From NCBI RefSeq assembly GCF_013409305.1, contig NZ_JACBZJ010000001.1:2914001-2978000 (forward strand): a stretch of DNA of 64,000 bases, written 5' to 3'. The DNA is from Cellulomonas soli. GTDB lineage: Bacteria; Actinomycetota; Actinomycetes; Actinomycetales; Cellulomonadaceae. The notes below the pieces were generated by a model, which had not been told where the DNA came from, did no database searches, and worked only from the letters and a program-made list of their open reading frames with translations. Shown here in pieces: positions 1 through 10,941 of this stretch (the first letter of the stretch is position 1; each line of letters opens with the position of its first letter). The translations under genes and the position numbers were made by a program.

Positions 1-1748
<1,748 letters not shown>

Positions 1749-1752
<4 letters not shown>

Positions 1753-3773
1753 GCCGAGCCCAGACGGACCACGTGGGCGCAACGGACGTGCGGGTCCAGG
1801 CGGACGAAGACCTCGGAGCCCCACCGGTACGTCTCGTCGGAGAGCACGTCGTGCGCGCTCTGGTCGCACCCCGGGTCGAGGCCGAGCGCCGCCAGGTCGA
1901 GATGGACCACACCCTCGCGCGCCTGGTGCGGGTCGAGGTTGACCACCACGACGACCGTGTCGGCCTTGCCGGTCGGGGAGTGGGCCGCGTCGAGGTGCCG
2001 GGAGAAGCAGACGATCTGGTCGTCGGTCGTGGGGTGCACGCGCACGTTGCGCAGCTGCTGCAGCGCGGGGTGCGCGCGGCGGATCTCGTTGAGCCGTCCG
2101 AGGAGCAGGGCGATGCCGAACGGGCCGGCGTCCTCCCAGTCGCGGGGGCGGAACTCGTACTTCTCGTTGTCGATCTGCTCGTCCACGCCCGGTCGGGGGA
2201 CGTCCTCGACGAGCTCGTACCCGGAGTAGACGCCCCAGGTCGGCGACCCGAGCGCGGCGAGCACCGCACGGATCGCCCAGCCGGCGACCCCGGAGTGCTG
2301 CAGGTACGGCGGCAGGATGTCGTGGGTCGTCGGCCAGAACGACGGGCGCATCCAGGCACCCTGCTCGCTGCCGACCGTGGCCAGGTACTCCTCGACCTCG
2401 GCCTTCGTGTTGCGCCAGGTGAAGTACGTGTACGACTGGTGGAAGCCGATCTTCGCGAGCGTGAGCATCATCGCCGGGCGGGTGAAGGCCTCGGACAGGA
2501 AGAGCACGTCGGGGTGGTCGGCCCGCACGTCGGCGAGCAGCCGCTCCCAGAACGAGAGCGGCTTGGTGTGCGGGTTGTCCACCCGGAACGCAGTGACGCC
2601 GTGGTCGATCCACACCTGCAGGACCCGGCGGATCTCGGTGTAGATGCCCTCGGGGTCGTTGTCGAAGTTCAGCGGGTAGATGTCCTGGTACTTCTTCGGC
2701 GGGTTCTCCGCGTAGGCGATCGTGCCGTCGGCACGCGTGGTGAACCACTCCGGGTGCTCGCTGACCCACGGGTGGTCGGGCGAGCACTGCAGCGCCAGGT
2801 CGAGGGCGACCTCCATGCCGAGCCGGCGGGCGCGGGCCACGAACGCGTCGAAGTCCTTGAACGTGCCCAGGCTGGGCTCGATGGCGTCGTGGCCGCCCGC
2901 GGGCGAGCCGATCGCGTACGGCGAGCCCGGGTCGCCGGGGTGCGCCTCGAGCGAGTTGTTGCGGCCCTTGCGGTAGGTCGTGCCGATCGGGTGGATCGGG
3001 GTCAGGTAGACGACGTCGAAGCCCATCGCCGCAATCCGGTCGAGCTGCTTCGCCGCGGTCTTGAGCGTGCCCGACCGCCACGAGTGCCGTCGGGTGTCGA
3101 AGACGGCGCCGTGCGAGCGAGGGAACAGCTCGTACCAGGAGCCGGCGAGGGCGAGCGTGCGGTCGACGACGAGCGGGTAGTCGGGCGAGGTGGTGACGTG
3201 CTCGCGCAGCGGCGTGCGACCCAGGGCGTCGCGCACGGCCGGGGACAGACCCGCGGCCAGCCGGTCGGCCGGTGGGCGTCGGGTGCTCTTCATCGCCCTG
3301 ACGGCGGCGCGCACGGCGGCCGTGTCCTCCGGCGCCATCGCCTCCTCGCCCTTGCGGGCCGCGGCACGCGTGAGCAGCAGGGCACCCTCGGCGAGCATGA
3401 GCTCGACGTCGATGCCGGCGGCCACCTTGATGGCGGCGTCGTGGGACCACGTGCCGTACGGGTCCGACCAGCCCTCGACCCGGAACGACCAGGTGCCGGT
3501 CGCGTCGGGGACCAGGCGCGCCTCGAGGCGGTCGAGACCGGGCGCGATGTCGACCATCCGGGCCCGGGCGTGCTCGGTGCCGTCCGGGGCGATCAGCACG
3601 GCGGTCGCCGCAACGGCGTCGTGCCCCTCACGGAAGACCGTGGCCTGCACGGGGACGGCCTCGCCGACCACGGCCTTGGCGGGGAACCGACCCTCTTCGG
3701 CGACGGGGGAGACGTCCAGGACCGGGATCCGGCCCACCGGACGACGGGGGGACGTGGGGGGAGTGCGCGTCAC
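1749..3773 (-). CDS. glgE: GlgE, alpha-1,4-glucan:maltose-1-phosphate maltosyltransferase
   Basis: Transfers maltosyl units from alpha-maltose-1-phosphate to growing alpha-1,4-glucan in the cytoplasm. The 674-residue length is normal for the family. The N-terminal beta-domain (about 1-110) is followed by a helical region and a GH13 barrel with VVYLTPIHPIG and RKGRNNSL. The nucleophile is in FRVDNPHTKP (about residue 397) and the acid/base in FLSEAFTRP (about residue 427). Start is GTG 3773, chosen because a TAGGTT -10 box ends 7 bases upstream. treS overlaps its stop, so the two form an operon. The two enzymes together indicate the trehalose-to-glucan route known from mycobacteria and streptomycetes. 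Confidence 0.95.
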
Positions 3774-3780
3774 GCCCCCG

Positions 3781-3786
3781 AACCTA
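3781..3786 (-). promoter_or_regulatory. -10 box for a leaderless glgE-treS transcript
   Basis: TAGGTT on the minus strand lies 7 bases before the glgE GTG. This leaves no room for a Shine-Dalgarno site, so the mRNA probably starts at the start codon. Confidence 0.6.
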
Positions 3787-3914
3787 TCCGCCCGGCGACG
3801 GTCGAGCCATGCCGTGACCGCCGACGCGCCCGGCGCTCACTCGTGGCTCACCCGCCGCTCACGTGGCGGCCACCTGTCGCGCACGCGGCGCACGCTCGGT
3901 GCCGTGCGCTCGGG

Positions 3915-5582
3915 TCACGCGGTCGCGGCGGCGAGCGCGCGCCCCGCGGTGCGACCGGTGAACAGGCAACCGCCCAGGAACGTGCCCTCGAGCGCGCGGT
4001 GACCGTGCACCCCGCCGCCACCGAAACCGGCCGCCTCGCCGACCGCCCACAGCCCGGGCAGCACCTGCCCGTCGGGTCGCAGCACGCGGCCCTCCAGGTC
4101 GGTGTGCAGGCCGCCGAGGGTCTTGCGGGTCAGCACCGACAGGCGCACCGCGAGCAACGGGCCGTGCGCCGGGTCCAGCAGCCGGTGCGGCGGCGCGACG
4201 CGGATCAGCCGGTCGACCACGTACCGGCGGGCCATGGCCGTCGCCGTGACCTGCAGGTCCTTGCCCAGACCGCTGGCCACCTGACGGTCCCGGGCGACGA
4301 TCGTGCGCTCGAGCGCCTCGGCGTCGATGCGGTCGGTGCCCGTCAGGGCGTTCATCCGGGCGGCCAGCTCGGCGGGCGTGTCCGCCCAGAGGAAGTCCTG
4401 CGAACGTTCGGCGAACGTCTCGACGGGGCCGACCGCCCCCGGACGGACCCGGTCGAGCAGCCCGCGCACGTCACGCCCGGTCAGGTCCGGGTTCTGCTCG
4501 GAACCGGACAGCGCGAACTCCGAGCCGAGGATCGTACGGTCGAGCACGAACCAGGAGTGGTCGTCGCCGCGCGTCGTGATGTGCTGCAGGGCGCCGAGGG
4601 AGTCGAAGCCGGGGAACAGCGGGACCGGCAGCCGCTCGCCGTCCGCGTCCAGCCACAGCGAGCTCGGGCCCGGCAGGATCCGGATGCCGTGCCGCGACCA
4701 GACCGGCGTGTGGTCGGCCACGCCCTCGGGGTAGTGCCACATGCGATCGGCGTGGACGAGAGCGGCGCCGGCGCCGCGGGCGGCAACGATGCCCGACCCG
4801 TCGACGTGGTCGGGCACGCCCTGCAGCATCCGGTCGGGCAGGCGTCCCGCGCTCGCGGGCCAGGAGGCGCGCACCAGCTCGTGGTCGGCCCCGATGCCGC
4901 CGGAGGCGATCACGACGGCCGGTGCCGCCAGCTCGAACCGGCCGACGACCTCGCGCGAGCTCGGCACCGCCCGGGCCGCACGGGACGGCGCCAGCACGTC
5001 CCCGCGCACGCCGGTCACCCGGCCGTCCGTCGTCACCAGACCCGTCACCCGGTGCCGGAACCGCACGTCGACCAGGCCCGCGGCGTGCGCGTCGAGAAGT
5101 GTGCGGACGAACGGCTCGAGGATCCCCGGCCCGGTGCCCCACGTGACGTGGAACCGTGGGACCGAGTTGCCGTGACCGTCGGCCAGGTAGCCGCCGCGCT
5201 CGGCCCACTGCACGAGCGGGAACCAGCGCACGCCCTGCGCGTGCAGCCACGGACGCATCGGTCCGGCGGCGAAGTCGACGAACGCCTCCGCCCAGGCGCG
5301 TCCCCACCGGTCGGGCCCGTCCGTCGGAGACCCTTCGAACGCGGCCGAGCCGAACCAGTCGGCGAGCGCGAGCTCGGCGGAGTCCTTGACCCCGAGGCGG
5401 CGCTGCTCGGGGGAGTCCACGAGGAACAGCCCGCCGAACGACCAGAACGCCTGCCCGCCCAGGCTCGCGGGCGGCTCGGCGTCCAGCAGCAGGACCCGGC
5501 GCCCGGCGCCGACCAGCTGCGCGGTGGTGACCAGGCCCGCGAGGCCTGCACCGACGACCACGACGTCGTGGGAGTGCGTCAT
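3915..5582 (-). CDS. FAD-dependent dehydrogenase (fumarate reductase/succinate dehydrogenase flavoprotein-like)
   Basis: 555-residue flavoprotein. The N-terminus has the dinucleotide-binding motif VVVVGAGLAGLV (residues 7-18) followed by an acidic strand end (LLLDAE). The C-terminal half carries GGLHTDLEGRVLRPDGQ and WAVGEAAGFGGGG, the second FAD-contacting block of the fumarate reductase/3-ketosteroid dehydrogenase superfamily. Proteins of this shape are usually named FAD-binding dehydrogenase; the substrate cannot be read from the sequence. ATG 5582 is chosen because a TACCGT box ends 6 bases upstream. It sits alone between glgX and glgE on the same strand, with 141 bp before the glgE start, and has no obvious link to glycogen metabolism. 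Confidence 0.85.
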   Translation of the reverse strand: MTHSHDVVVVGAGLAGLVTTAQLVGAGRRVLLLDAEPPASLGGQAFWSFGGLFLVDSPEQRRLGVKDSAELALADWFGSAAFEGSPTDGPDRWGRAWAEAFVDFAAGPMRPWLHAQGVRWFPLVQWAERGGYLADGHGNSVPRFHVTWGTGPGILEPFVRTLLDAHAAGLVDVRFRHRVTGLVTTDGRVTGVRGDVLAPSRAARAVPSSREVVGRFELAAPAVVIASGGIGADHELVRASWPASAGRLPDRMLQGVPDHVDGSGIVAARGAGAALVHADRMWHYPEGVADHTPVWSRHGIRILPGPSSLWLDADGERLPVPLFPGFDSLGALQHITTRGDDHSWFVLDRTILGSEFALSGSEQNPDLTGRDVRGLLDRVRPGAVGPVETFAERSQDFLWADTPAELAARMNALTGTDRIDAEALERTIVARDRQVASGLGKDLQVTATAMARRYVVDRLIRVAPPHRLLDPAHGPLLAVRLSVLTRKTLGGLHTDLEGRVLRPDGQVLPGLWAVGEAAGFGGGGVHGHRALEGTFLGGCLFTGRTAGRALAAATA

Positions 5583-5588
5583 GGGTGC

Positions 5589-5594
5589 ACGGTA
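5589..5594 (-). promoter_or_regulatory. -10 box for a leaderless FAD dehydrogenase transcript
   Basis: TACCGT (minus strand), with 6 bases to the ATG at 5582. Confidence 0.5.
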
Positions 5595-5627
5595 CGCGCG
5601 CGGCGGCCCGCGGACCTGTCGAGAGTC

Positions 5628-5667
5628 GGACGCCCGACCAGCAGCCAGGACGCCCGACCAGCAGTCA
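5628..5667. repeat. Two tandem 20-bp units spanning the glgX stop codon
   Basis: The unit GGACGCCCGACCAGCAGCCA occurs at 5628-5647 and again at 5648-5667 with a single C-to-T change. On the minus strand the second unit supplies the TGA stop of glgX (5665-5667), and the first lies just after it. Confidence 0.85.
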
Positions 5668-7914
5668 GGACGACACGTACAGCCGCATGCTCAGCGGCTC
5701 GAGGACCACACGGTCACCGGGCACCGCGTGCAGAGCACCGGAGATCGCAGCCGTGCGCTGCTCGCGCGGGTGCTCCCACACCGAGTCCCAGGCGAGCCGC
5801 CAGCGGGCCACGTAGTCGTCGGCGAGCGTGACCTCGACCGCGTCGAGCGCGCCGTTGACGACCAGCAGCGCCACGTCGTCGTCCGGTGCGGGGGCCGCGC
5901 GGACCATCTGCAGGGTGCGCACCGACGGGTCGTGCCACCGGTCGTGGTCGAACGCCGTGCCGTCGGCCGCGTACCAGGCCAGGTCGGGTCGGCCGTCGGG
6001 CAGGCCCACCGGACGTCCGGTGTAGAACCGGGTCGCGCGCAGGGCCGGACGTTCGCGGCGCAGACGCATGAGCAGCTTCGCGGTGGCCAGCAGGTCCTTG
6101 CGCCAGGGTGTGGGGTCCCAGCGCACCCACGACGTCTCGTCGTCCTGGCAGTACGCGTTGTTGTTGCCCCGCTGCGTGCGGCCCATCTCGTCGCCCGCGG
6201 TGATCATGGGCGTCCCGGCCGCCAGGACGAGCGTGGCGAACACGTTGCGGATCGACCGACGGCGCAGCGGCGCGATGTCCGCACCGACGGAGTCGAACCG
6301 GATCGGTCCCTCCAGACCGTGGTTCCACGACCGGTTGTCGTCGGTGCCGTCCCGGTTCTGCTCACCGTTGGCCAGGTTGTGCTTGTGCTCGTAGGCGACC
6401 AGGTCGGCCAGCGTGAAGCCGTCGTGGGCCGTCACGTAGTTGATCGAGGCGACAGGGCCACGCACCAGGGGTGGCTCGCTGTGCCCGAACAGGTCGACGG
6501 AGCCGGCGAGGCGGGTCGCCAGGTCGCGCACCCGGTGCCCGGGAAGGCCGTGCGAGGCCCGGCCGGGGTCGGCCAGCCAGAACGAGCGGACGGCGTTGCG
6601 GAAGCGGTCGTTCCACTCGGCCATCGGCGGCGGGAACTGCCCGGTGCGCCAGCCGCCCGGCCCCACGTCCCACGGTTCGGCGACGAGCTTGAGCCCGTGC
6701 AGGTGCGGGTCGGTGGTCAGCGCCACGAGGAACGGGTGGTCGGGCATGAAGCCGCGCGGGCCGCGGCCGAGCGTGACGGCCAGGTCGAAGCGGAACCCGT
6801 CGACGCCGACCACGTCCGCCCAGTAGCGCAGGGAGTCCATCGTCATCCGGATCACCTCGGAACGACGGAAGTCGAGCGTGTTGCCCGTGCCCGTCACGTC
6901 GGCGAGGGTCGCGGGCACCCCACCGTCGTGCGCGTAGTAGAGCGGGTTGTCCAGCCCGCGCCAGGACACGTGCTGGCCCGGGGCGCCGCCCTCGCACGTG
7001 TGGTTGTAGACCACGTCGAGCAGCACCTCGAGACCGGCCTCGTGCAGGGCGTGCACGGTGGCGCGCAGCTCGTCGAGCACGGCCGCGGGCCCGGCGTCGC
7101 GGGCGGCCTGCGTCGCGTAGGCGGCGTGCGGGGCGAAGAAGCCGAGCGTGGAGTAGCCCCAGTAGTTCGTCAGCCCCTTGGCGACGAGGTGGGGTTCGGA
7201 GGCGAACGCGTGCACGGGCAGCAGCTCGACGGCCGTCACCCCGAGGCCCAGGAGGTGGTCCACGACCGAGCGGTGCGCGAGCCCGGCGTAGGTGCCCCGC
7301 AGCTCGGGCGGCACGAGCGGCGCCAGCGTGGTCAGACCCTTCACGTGCGCCTCGTAGACGACCGTGCGCTCCCACGGCGTGTACGGGCGGTTGCCCGCCG
7401 GGTCGGGTCCGGTCAGGTCGCGGGTGTCGACGACCACCGAGTGCGGCACGTGCCCGGCCGAGTCGCGGTCGTCGGCGGTGCCGTCCGGATCGCCCAGCAG
7501 GTCGTCGTCCACCACGTGGCCGTACGTGTGCGGGCCGTGGTCGAGCTCGCCGAGCAGCCCGCGCGCGTACGGGTCGACCAGGAGCTTGGCCGGGTTGTGG
7601 CGCAGCCCGGCGGACGGCTCCCAGGGGCCGTGCACGCGGAAGCCGTACCGCTGGCCGGGCCCGACGGCCGGGACGAAGCCGCTGAACACGCCGTGCACCG
7701 GACCGGACAGGTGGACGCGGCGCTCGCGGAACGGGGTCGTGCCGTTCGCCGGCTCCAGGACGTCGCCCGGACGTTCGGTCCCCGGCTCCACCTCGTCGAA
7801 CAGGCACAGGTCGACCGCCCGGGCGTGCGAGGCGAGCACGGCGACCTCGATGCCGGCATCGGTCACGTGCACGCCGAGGCGCGCCGGCCGGCGGAGCGAG
7901 GTGGACATGGTCAC
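5665..7914 (-). CDS. glgX: GlgX, glycogen debranching enzyme (isoamylase-type, GH13)
   Basis: Hydrolyses alpha-1,6 branches of glycogen limit dextrins. An N-terminal CBM48/isoamylase-N domain (about 1-130) precedes the catalytic barrel: DVVYNHTCEG, GFRFDLAVTLGR (nucleophile near residue 375), LVAEPWDVGP (acid near residue 412) and NYVTAHDGFTLADLV. The signatures MITAGDEMGRTQRGNNNAY and CQDDETSWVRWD are typical of GlgX. Three in-frame starts exist: GTG 7920, GTG 7914 and ATG 7908. GTG 7914 is preferred because the CACAAT box at 7921-7926 is 6 bases upstream, the usual leaderless spacing here. Length is about 749 residues. It complements glgE and treS as the glycogen-breakdown arm and is divergent from etfB. 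Confidence 0.94.
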   Translation of the reverse strand: MTMSTSLRRPARLGVHVTDAGIEVAVLASHARAVDLCLFDEVEPGTERPGDVLEPANGTTPFRERRVHLSGPVHGVFSGFVPAVGPGQRYGFRVHGPWEPSAGLRHNPAKLLVDPYARGLLGELDHGPHTYGHVVDDDLLGDPDGTADDRDSAGHVPHSVVVDTRDLTGPDPAGNRPYTPWERTVVYEAHVKGLTTLAPLVPPELRGTYAGLAHRSVVDHLLGLGVTAVELLPVHAFASEPHLVAKGLTNYWGYSTLGFFAPHAAYATQAARDAGPAAVLDELRATVHALHEAGLEVLLDVVYNHTCEGGAPGQHVSWRGLDNPLYYAHDGGVPATLADVTGTGNTLDFRRSEVIRMTMDSLRYWADVVGVDGFRFDLAVTLGRGPRGFMPDHPFLVALTTDPHLHGLKLVAEPWDVGPGGWRTGQFPPPMAEWNDRFRNAVRSFWLADPGRASHGLPGHRVRDLATRLAGSVDLFGHSEPPLVRGPVASINYVTAHDGFTLADLVAYEHKHNLANGEQNRDGTDDNRSWNHGLEGPIRFDSVGADIAPLRRRSIRNVFATLVLAAGTPMITAGDEMGRTQRGNNNAYCQDDETSWVRWDPTPWRKDLLATAKLLMRLRRERPALRATRFYTGRPVGLPDGRPDLAWYAADGTAFDHDRWHDPSVRTLQMVRAAPAPDDDVALLVVNGALDAVEVTLADDYVARWRLAWDSVWEHPREQRTAAISGALHAVPGDRVVLEPLSMRLYVSS

Positions 7915-7920
7915 GTGCAC

Positions 7921-7926
7921 ATTGTG
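7921..7926 (-). promoter_or_regulatory. -10 box for a leaderless glgX transcript
   Basis: CACAAT on the minus strand, 6 bases before GTG 7914. It decides between three closely spaced start codons. Confidence 0.45.
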
Positions 7927-8002
7927 CCGATCGTCAGTGTCCGGCAGATGTCGAGCACTTCCGGCCCGCGGGACGCAGGGGCTCCCGGCCGTCCCGGGAA
8001 GG

Positions 8003-8008
8003 TAACGT
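8003..8008 (+). promoter_or_regulatory. -10 box for a leaderless etfB transcript
   Basis: TAACGT with 7 bases to GTG 8016. The divergent glgX promoter lies within the same 100 bp. Confidence 0.55.
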
Positions 8009-8015
8009 TCCGGGC

Positions 8016-8804
8016 GTGAGGATCGTCGTCTGCGTCAAGCACGTGCCGGACATCCAGTCGGACCGCACCCTCGGTGCGGACGGGCGAACCGTGCGGGACG
8101 GGGGTGACGGCACCCTCAACGAGCTCGACGAGAACGCGCTCGAAGCGGCCCTGACCCTCGTCGAGGCCCACGGCGGCGAGGTCGTCGCGCTGACGGTCGG
8201 CCCCGACGACGCGGTGGACGCGGTCCGCAAGGGCCTGCAGATGGGCGCCGAGCAGGCCGTGCACGTCGTGGACGAGCAGATCGCCGGCTCCGACGTCCTC
8301 GGGACCGCGACCGTGCTGGCCGCAGCCGTGCGGCACATCGCCGCGCAGGGTCCGGTCGACCTCGTCGTGACCGGCATGGCGGGCCTCGACGGGCTCACGT
8401 CGGTGCTCCCCACGGCCCTCGCCGAGCTGCTCGACCTGCCCGCCCTGCTCCTGGCGCGCGAGGTCGACATCGACGGCACGACCGTGACGATCCGTCGAGA
8501 CCTGGACCACGCGTCCGAGGTGCTGCGGGCCGAGCTGCCGGCGCTGCTGTCGGTCACCGATCAGGCCAATGAGGCGCGGTACCCGAACTTCAAGGGCATC
8601 ATGGCGGCCCGCAAGAAGCCTGTGACCACGCTCACGCTCGCCGATCTGGGTGTCGACCCGGCGACGGTCGGCTCCGTGGGTGCCCGCACCCAGGTGCTCG
8701 AGGCCGCGGCCCGCCCGCCGCGCGAGGACCGGGTGCTGATCACCGACGACGGCACCGCCGGGGTGCGCCTGGCCGCCTACCTCGTCGAGCACAAGCTCGT
8801 CTGA
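8016..8804 (+). CDS. etfB: Electron transfer flavoprotein, beta subunit
   Basis: Small subunit of the heterodimeric ETF that passes electrons from acyl-CoA and other dehydrogenases to the respiratory chain. 262 residues, normal length. It begins MRIVVCVKHVPD and contains GTLNELDENALEAAL, DLVVTGMAGLDG and the family signature region LPALLSVTDQANEARYPNFK (about residues 175-194). The start is GTG 8016, with a -10 box 7 bases upstream. etfA follows after 58 bp on the same strand. Confidence 0.94.
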   Translation: MRIVVCVKHVPDIQSDRTLGADGRTVRDGGDGTLNELDENALEAALTLVEAHGGEVVALTVGPDDAVDAVRKGLQMGAEQAVHVVDEQIAGSDVLGTATVLAAAVRHIAAQGPVDLVVTGMAGLDGLTSVLPTALAELLDLPALLLAREVDIDGTTVTIRRDLDHASEVLRAELPALLSVTDQANEARYPNFKGIMAARKKPVTTLTLADLGVDPATVGSVGARTQVLEAAARPPREDRVLITDDGTAGVRLAAYLVEHKLV

Positions 8805-8862
8805 CGCGCCCGGCCACCCGCGCTGCCCACCATGAACACCACGCCAGACCTGCGAGGACCCC

Positions 8863-9852
8863 GTGACTGCTGAGACCACCGCCGGACCCGTCCTGGTGCT
8901 CCTGGACCACACCGCCGAGGGCGTGCTGCGCACACCCGTCCGTGAGCTGCTCACGCTGGCCCGCACGCTGGCCGGCGAGTCCGGGGTCGAGGGCGCCTGG
9001 GCCGGGGAGCTGCCGGCCGCGGCGATCGACGACCTGGGCAGGCTCGGCGTGCGCCGGGTGCACCGGCTCGTCACCGACGCGGACCCGCACCTGACCGCCG
9101 TGCTCGCCGAGGCCGTCGAGCAGGCCCGCTCCGCCGTGGGCGCACCGCTCGTGCTGCTCGTGTCCTCCTTCGAGAACAAGGAGGTCGCGGCCCGGCTGGC
9201 CGTGACCACCGGCGCCGGGGTCGTCACCGACGCCGACGCGCTCGTGGTCGAGGGCGGGCAGGTCGTGGCCGGCAAGACGGTCTTCGCAGGCACGTGGACG
9301 ACGCGCTGCGCGGTCACCGCGCCGGTCGCTGTCGTGACGGTCAAGCCCAACACGGTCACGGCCGCCGACGCCGAGACCGCGAGCAGCCCCGAGGTCGTCG
9401 AGCACACGGTCGCCGCGAGCGGCCGCGCCCGACGGGTCGCACTCGTCGAGCGCACCGAGCGTGCGGGCTCCGGGCGCCCCGACCTGGGCTCGGCCCACGT
9501 CGTCGTCGTGGGCGGACGAGGGACCAACGGCGACTTCTCCGCGGTCGAGGAGCTCGCCGACGTCCTCGGTGGTGCCGTCGGCGCCACGCGCGTGGCGACC
9601 GACGAGGGCTGGATCGGCCACGACGCGCAGATCGGGCAGACCGGGGTGACGATCGCCCCCCGGCTCTACGTCGGGGCGGGGGTCTCCGGTGCCGTGCACC
9701 ACCGTGGCGGGATGCAGGCCTCCGGCACGATCGTCGCGGTCAACTCCGACGCGGACGCCCCGATCTTCGAGATCGCCGACCTCGGCATCGTCGGTGACCT
9801 GTTCACGGTGCTCCCGCAGGCCGTCGCCGAGTTGCGGCGGCTGCAGGGCTGA
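8863..9852 (+). CDS. etfA: Electron transfer flavoprotein, alpha subunit
   Basis: FAD-carrying partner of EtfB, 329 residues. The C-terminal FAD domain contains VVVGGRGTNGDFSAVEELAD, VATDEGWIGHDAQIGQTG and the signature LYVGAGVSGAVHHRGGMQ, followed by IVAVNSDADAPIFEIADLGI. The GTG at 8863 has a GAGGA Shine-Dalgarno about 6-10 bases upstream, unlike the leaderless etfB. This fits an internal gene of one etfBA transcript. It converges with the phosphotransferase gene. Confidence 0.94.
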   Translation: MTAETTAGPVLVLLDHTAEGVLRTPVRELLTLARTLAGESGVEGAWAGELPAAAIDDLGRLGVRRVHRLVTDADPHLTAVLAEAVEQARSAVGAPLVLLVSSFENKEVAARLAVTTGAGVVTDADALVVEGGQVVAGKTVFAGTWTTRCAVTAPVAVVTVKPNTVTAADAETASSPEVVEHTVAASGRARRVALVERTERAGSGRPDLGSAHVVVVGGRGTNGDFSAVEELADVLGGAVGATRVATDEGWIGHDAQIGQTGVTIAPRLYVGAGVSGAVHHRGGMQASGTIVAVNSDADAPIFEIADLGIVGDLFTVLPQAVAELRRLQG

Positions 9853-9864
9853 CGGTCCGCCGCC

Positions 9865-9882
9865 GACCTGCGGCCGCAGGTC
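9865..9882. terminator. Palindrome between convergent etfA and phosphotransferase genes
   Basis: GACCTGCGGCCGCAGGTC is a perfect 18-base palindrome in the 39-bp space between convergent stops. It could end transcription from both sides. There is no T tract, so termination is an inference. Confidence 0.4.
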
Positions 9883-9891
9883 CGTCCGGGC

Positions 9892-10890
9892 TCAGGCCAG
9901 CGAGCGCAGCCACTCGAGCGTCGCGACGCCCTGCGCGTGCTGGAACGCACGCAGGTTGGGGATGCCGATCGGCGCCGGCTGCAGCGCGCTCCACGTGAAG
10001 TAGCCGGCCAGCCCTGCCAGCGCGGCCCGCAGCTCGTCGTCGCGCACGCCCTCAGAGACCGAGTGCGAGCGGAAGAGGGTGTGCGGGTCGCCGCCGCCCT
10101 GGAGCGTGACGCTCGGCAGCATGAACGCCAGGTCGAGCCACGGTGCCCCGACGCTCGCGTGCGGCCAGTCGATGATCCACACGCGGCCGTGCTCGGGCTC
10201 GATCATCAGGTTGTCGGCCCGCAGGTCGCCGTGCACGAGGGCGTCGCCCACGAGCAGCGGCACCGCGTCCTGCTCCCAGGTGACCAGGTGCTCATGGTTC
10301 TCGCGCACCCAGCGGCCCAGGTCGCCGCCCCGCTCCACGGCCTCGTCCACGGTGCCGCGGTCCGTCTCGAGCAGCCGACGCCAGCCGGTGAAGTCCCGGG
10401 CCAGCACGTCGTCGGTCCGGGGCAGCTCGTGACCGGGCAACGGCTCGGCGTCGGCGAGCGGCTGCAGCGCGTCCAGCACGAGCGCGAGGTCCTCGGGCCG
10501 CCAGGGCAGCTCGGGCGAGCGGCCGTGCGCGACCTCGAAGCCGAGCAGCACCCAGTCGCCGTCGTCGCCCGACCACAGCAGCTTCGGGGCCGGCAGGTGC
10601 GGCGGCAGCGCCCGGGCCACCCGGATCTCGGCGCGCGCCAGCTGCGGCGAGTGCGGGTTCTGCTCGGAGGAGACGGCCTTGACGAACACGCCGCTGCCGT
10701 CGGCGAGCTCGAGCACCGCCGCGAACCCGGGGCTGAACCCGCTCGTCGCGCTGATCTCGGCGGTGACCTTGGCGCCCGCGAGCGTCTCGATCTGCGCCCG
10801 GACGTGCCGCGGGAGGTCGCGCCAGTCCAGGCGCTGGCCGCTGAACGCGGCTGGTAGGGCGATGACCTCGTCGGCACTCACGGGCGACAT
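9892..10890 (-). CDS. Aminoglycoside phosphotransferase (APH) family kinase
   Basis: 332-residue kinase-like fold. The catalytic loop is VHGDLRADNLMI (about residues 221-232), followed by the metal-binding Asp of VWIIDWPHASVGAPWLDLAF. FVKAVSSEQNPHSPQLARAE carries the likely ATP-contacting Lys. Members of this group occur widely in actinobacteria and most have unknown small-molecule substrates; resistance should not be assumed. Start is ATG 10890 (MSPVSADEV); the frame stays open far upstream, but that part is antisense to the cysteine desulfurase gene and has no protein-like content. Divergent from the cysteine desulfurase gene about 50 bp away. Confidence 0.82.
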   Translation of the reverse strand: MSPVSADEVIALPAAFSGQRLDWRDLPRHVRAQIETLAGAKVTAEISATSGFSPGFAAVLELADGSGVFVKAVSSEQNPHSPQLARAEIRVARALPPHLPAPKLLWSGDDGDWVLLGFEVAHGRSPELPWRPEDLALVLDALQPLADAEPLPGHELPRTDDVLARDFTGWRRLLETDRGTVDEAVERGGDLGRWVRENHEHLVTWEQDAVPLLVGDALVHGDLRADNLMIEPEHGRVWIIDWPHASVGAPWLDLAFMLPSVTLQGGGDPHTLFRSHSVSEGVRDDELRAALAGLAGYFTWSALQPAPIGIPNLRAFQHAQGVATLEWLRSLA

Positions 10891-10928
10891 CTTGCCAGGC
10901 GCCCGTCCGGGCGTGCCGAGGGCGTTCG

Positions 10929-10934
10929 TAGACT
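10929..10934 (+). promoter_or_regulatory. -10 box for a leaderless cysteine desulfurase transcript
   Basis: TAGACT ends 7 bases before GTG 10942, which favours that GTG over the in-frame GTG at 10936, only 1 base after the box. Confidence 0.6.
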
Positions 10935-10941
10935 GGTGCAG

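Noticed and set aside
1773..5831. A 1352-codon open frame on the plus strand across glgE and the FAD dehydrogenase
   Set aside because: It is antisense to two well-recognised genes, is extremely Arg/Val/Gly-rich and shows no domain; such frames arise from high GC at third positions.
9892..10890. Aminoglycoside resistance gene
   Set aside because: The fold is APH-like, but nothing points to aminoglycosides; most chromosomal members in actinobacteria have other or unknown substrates.
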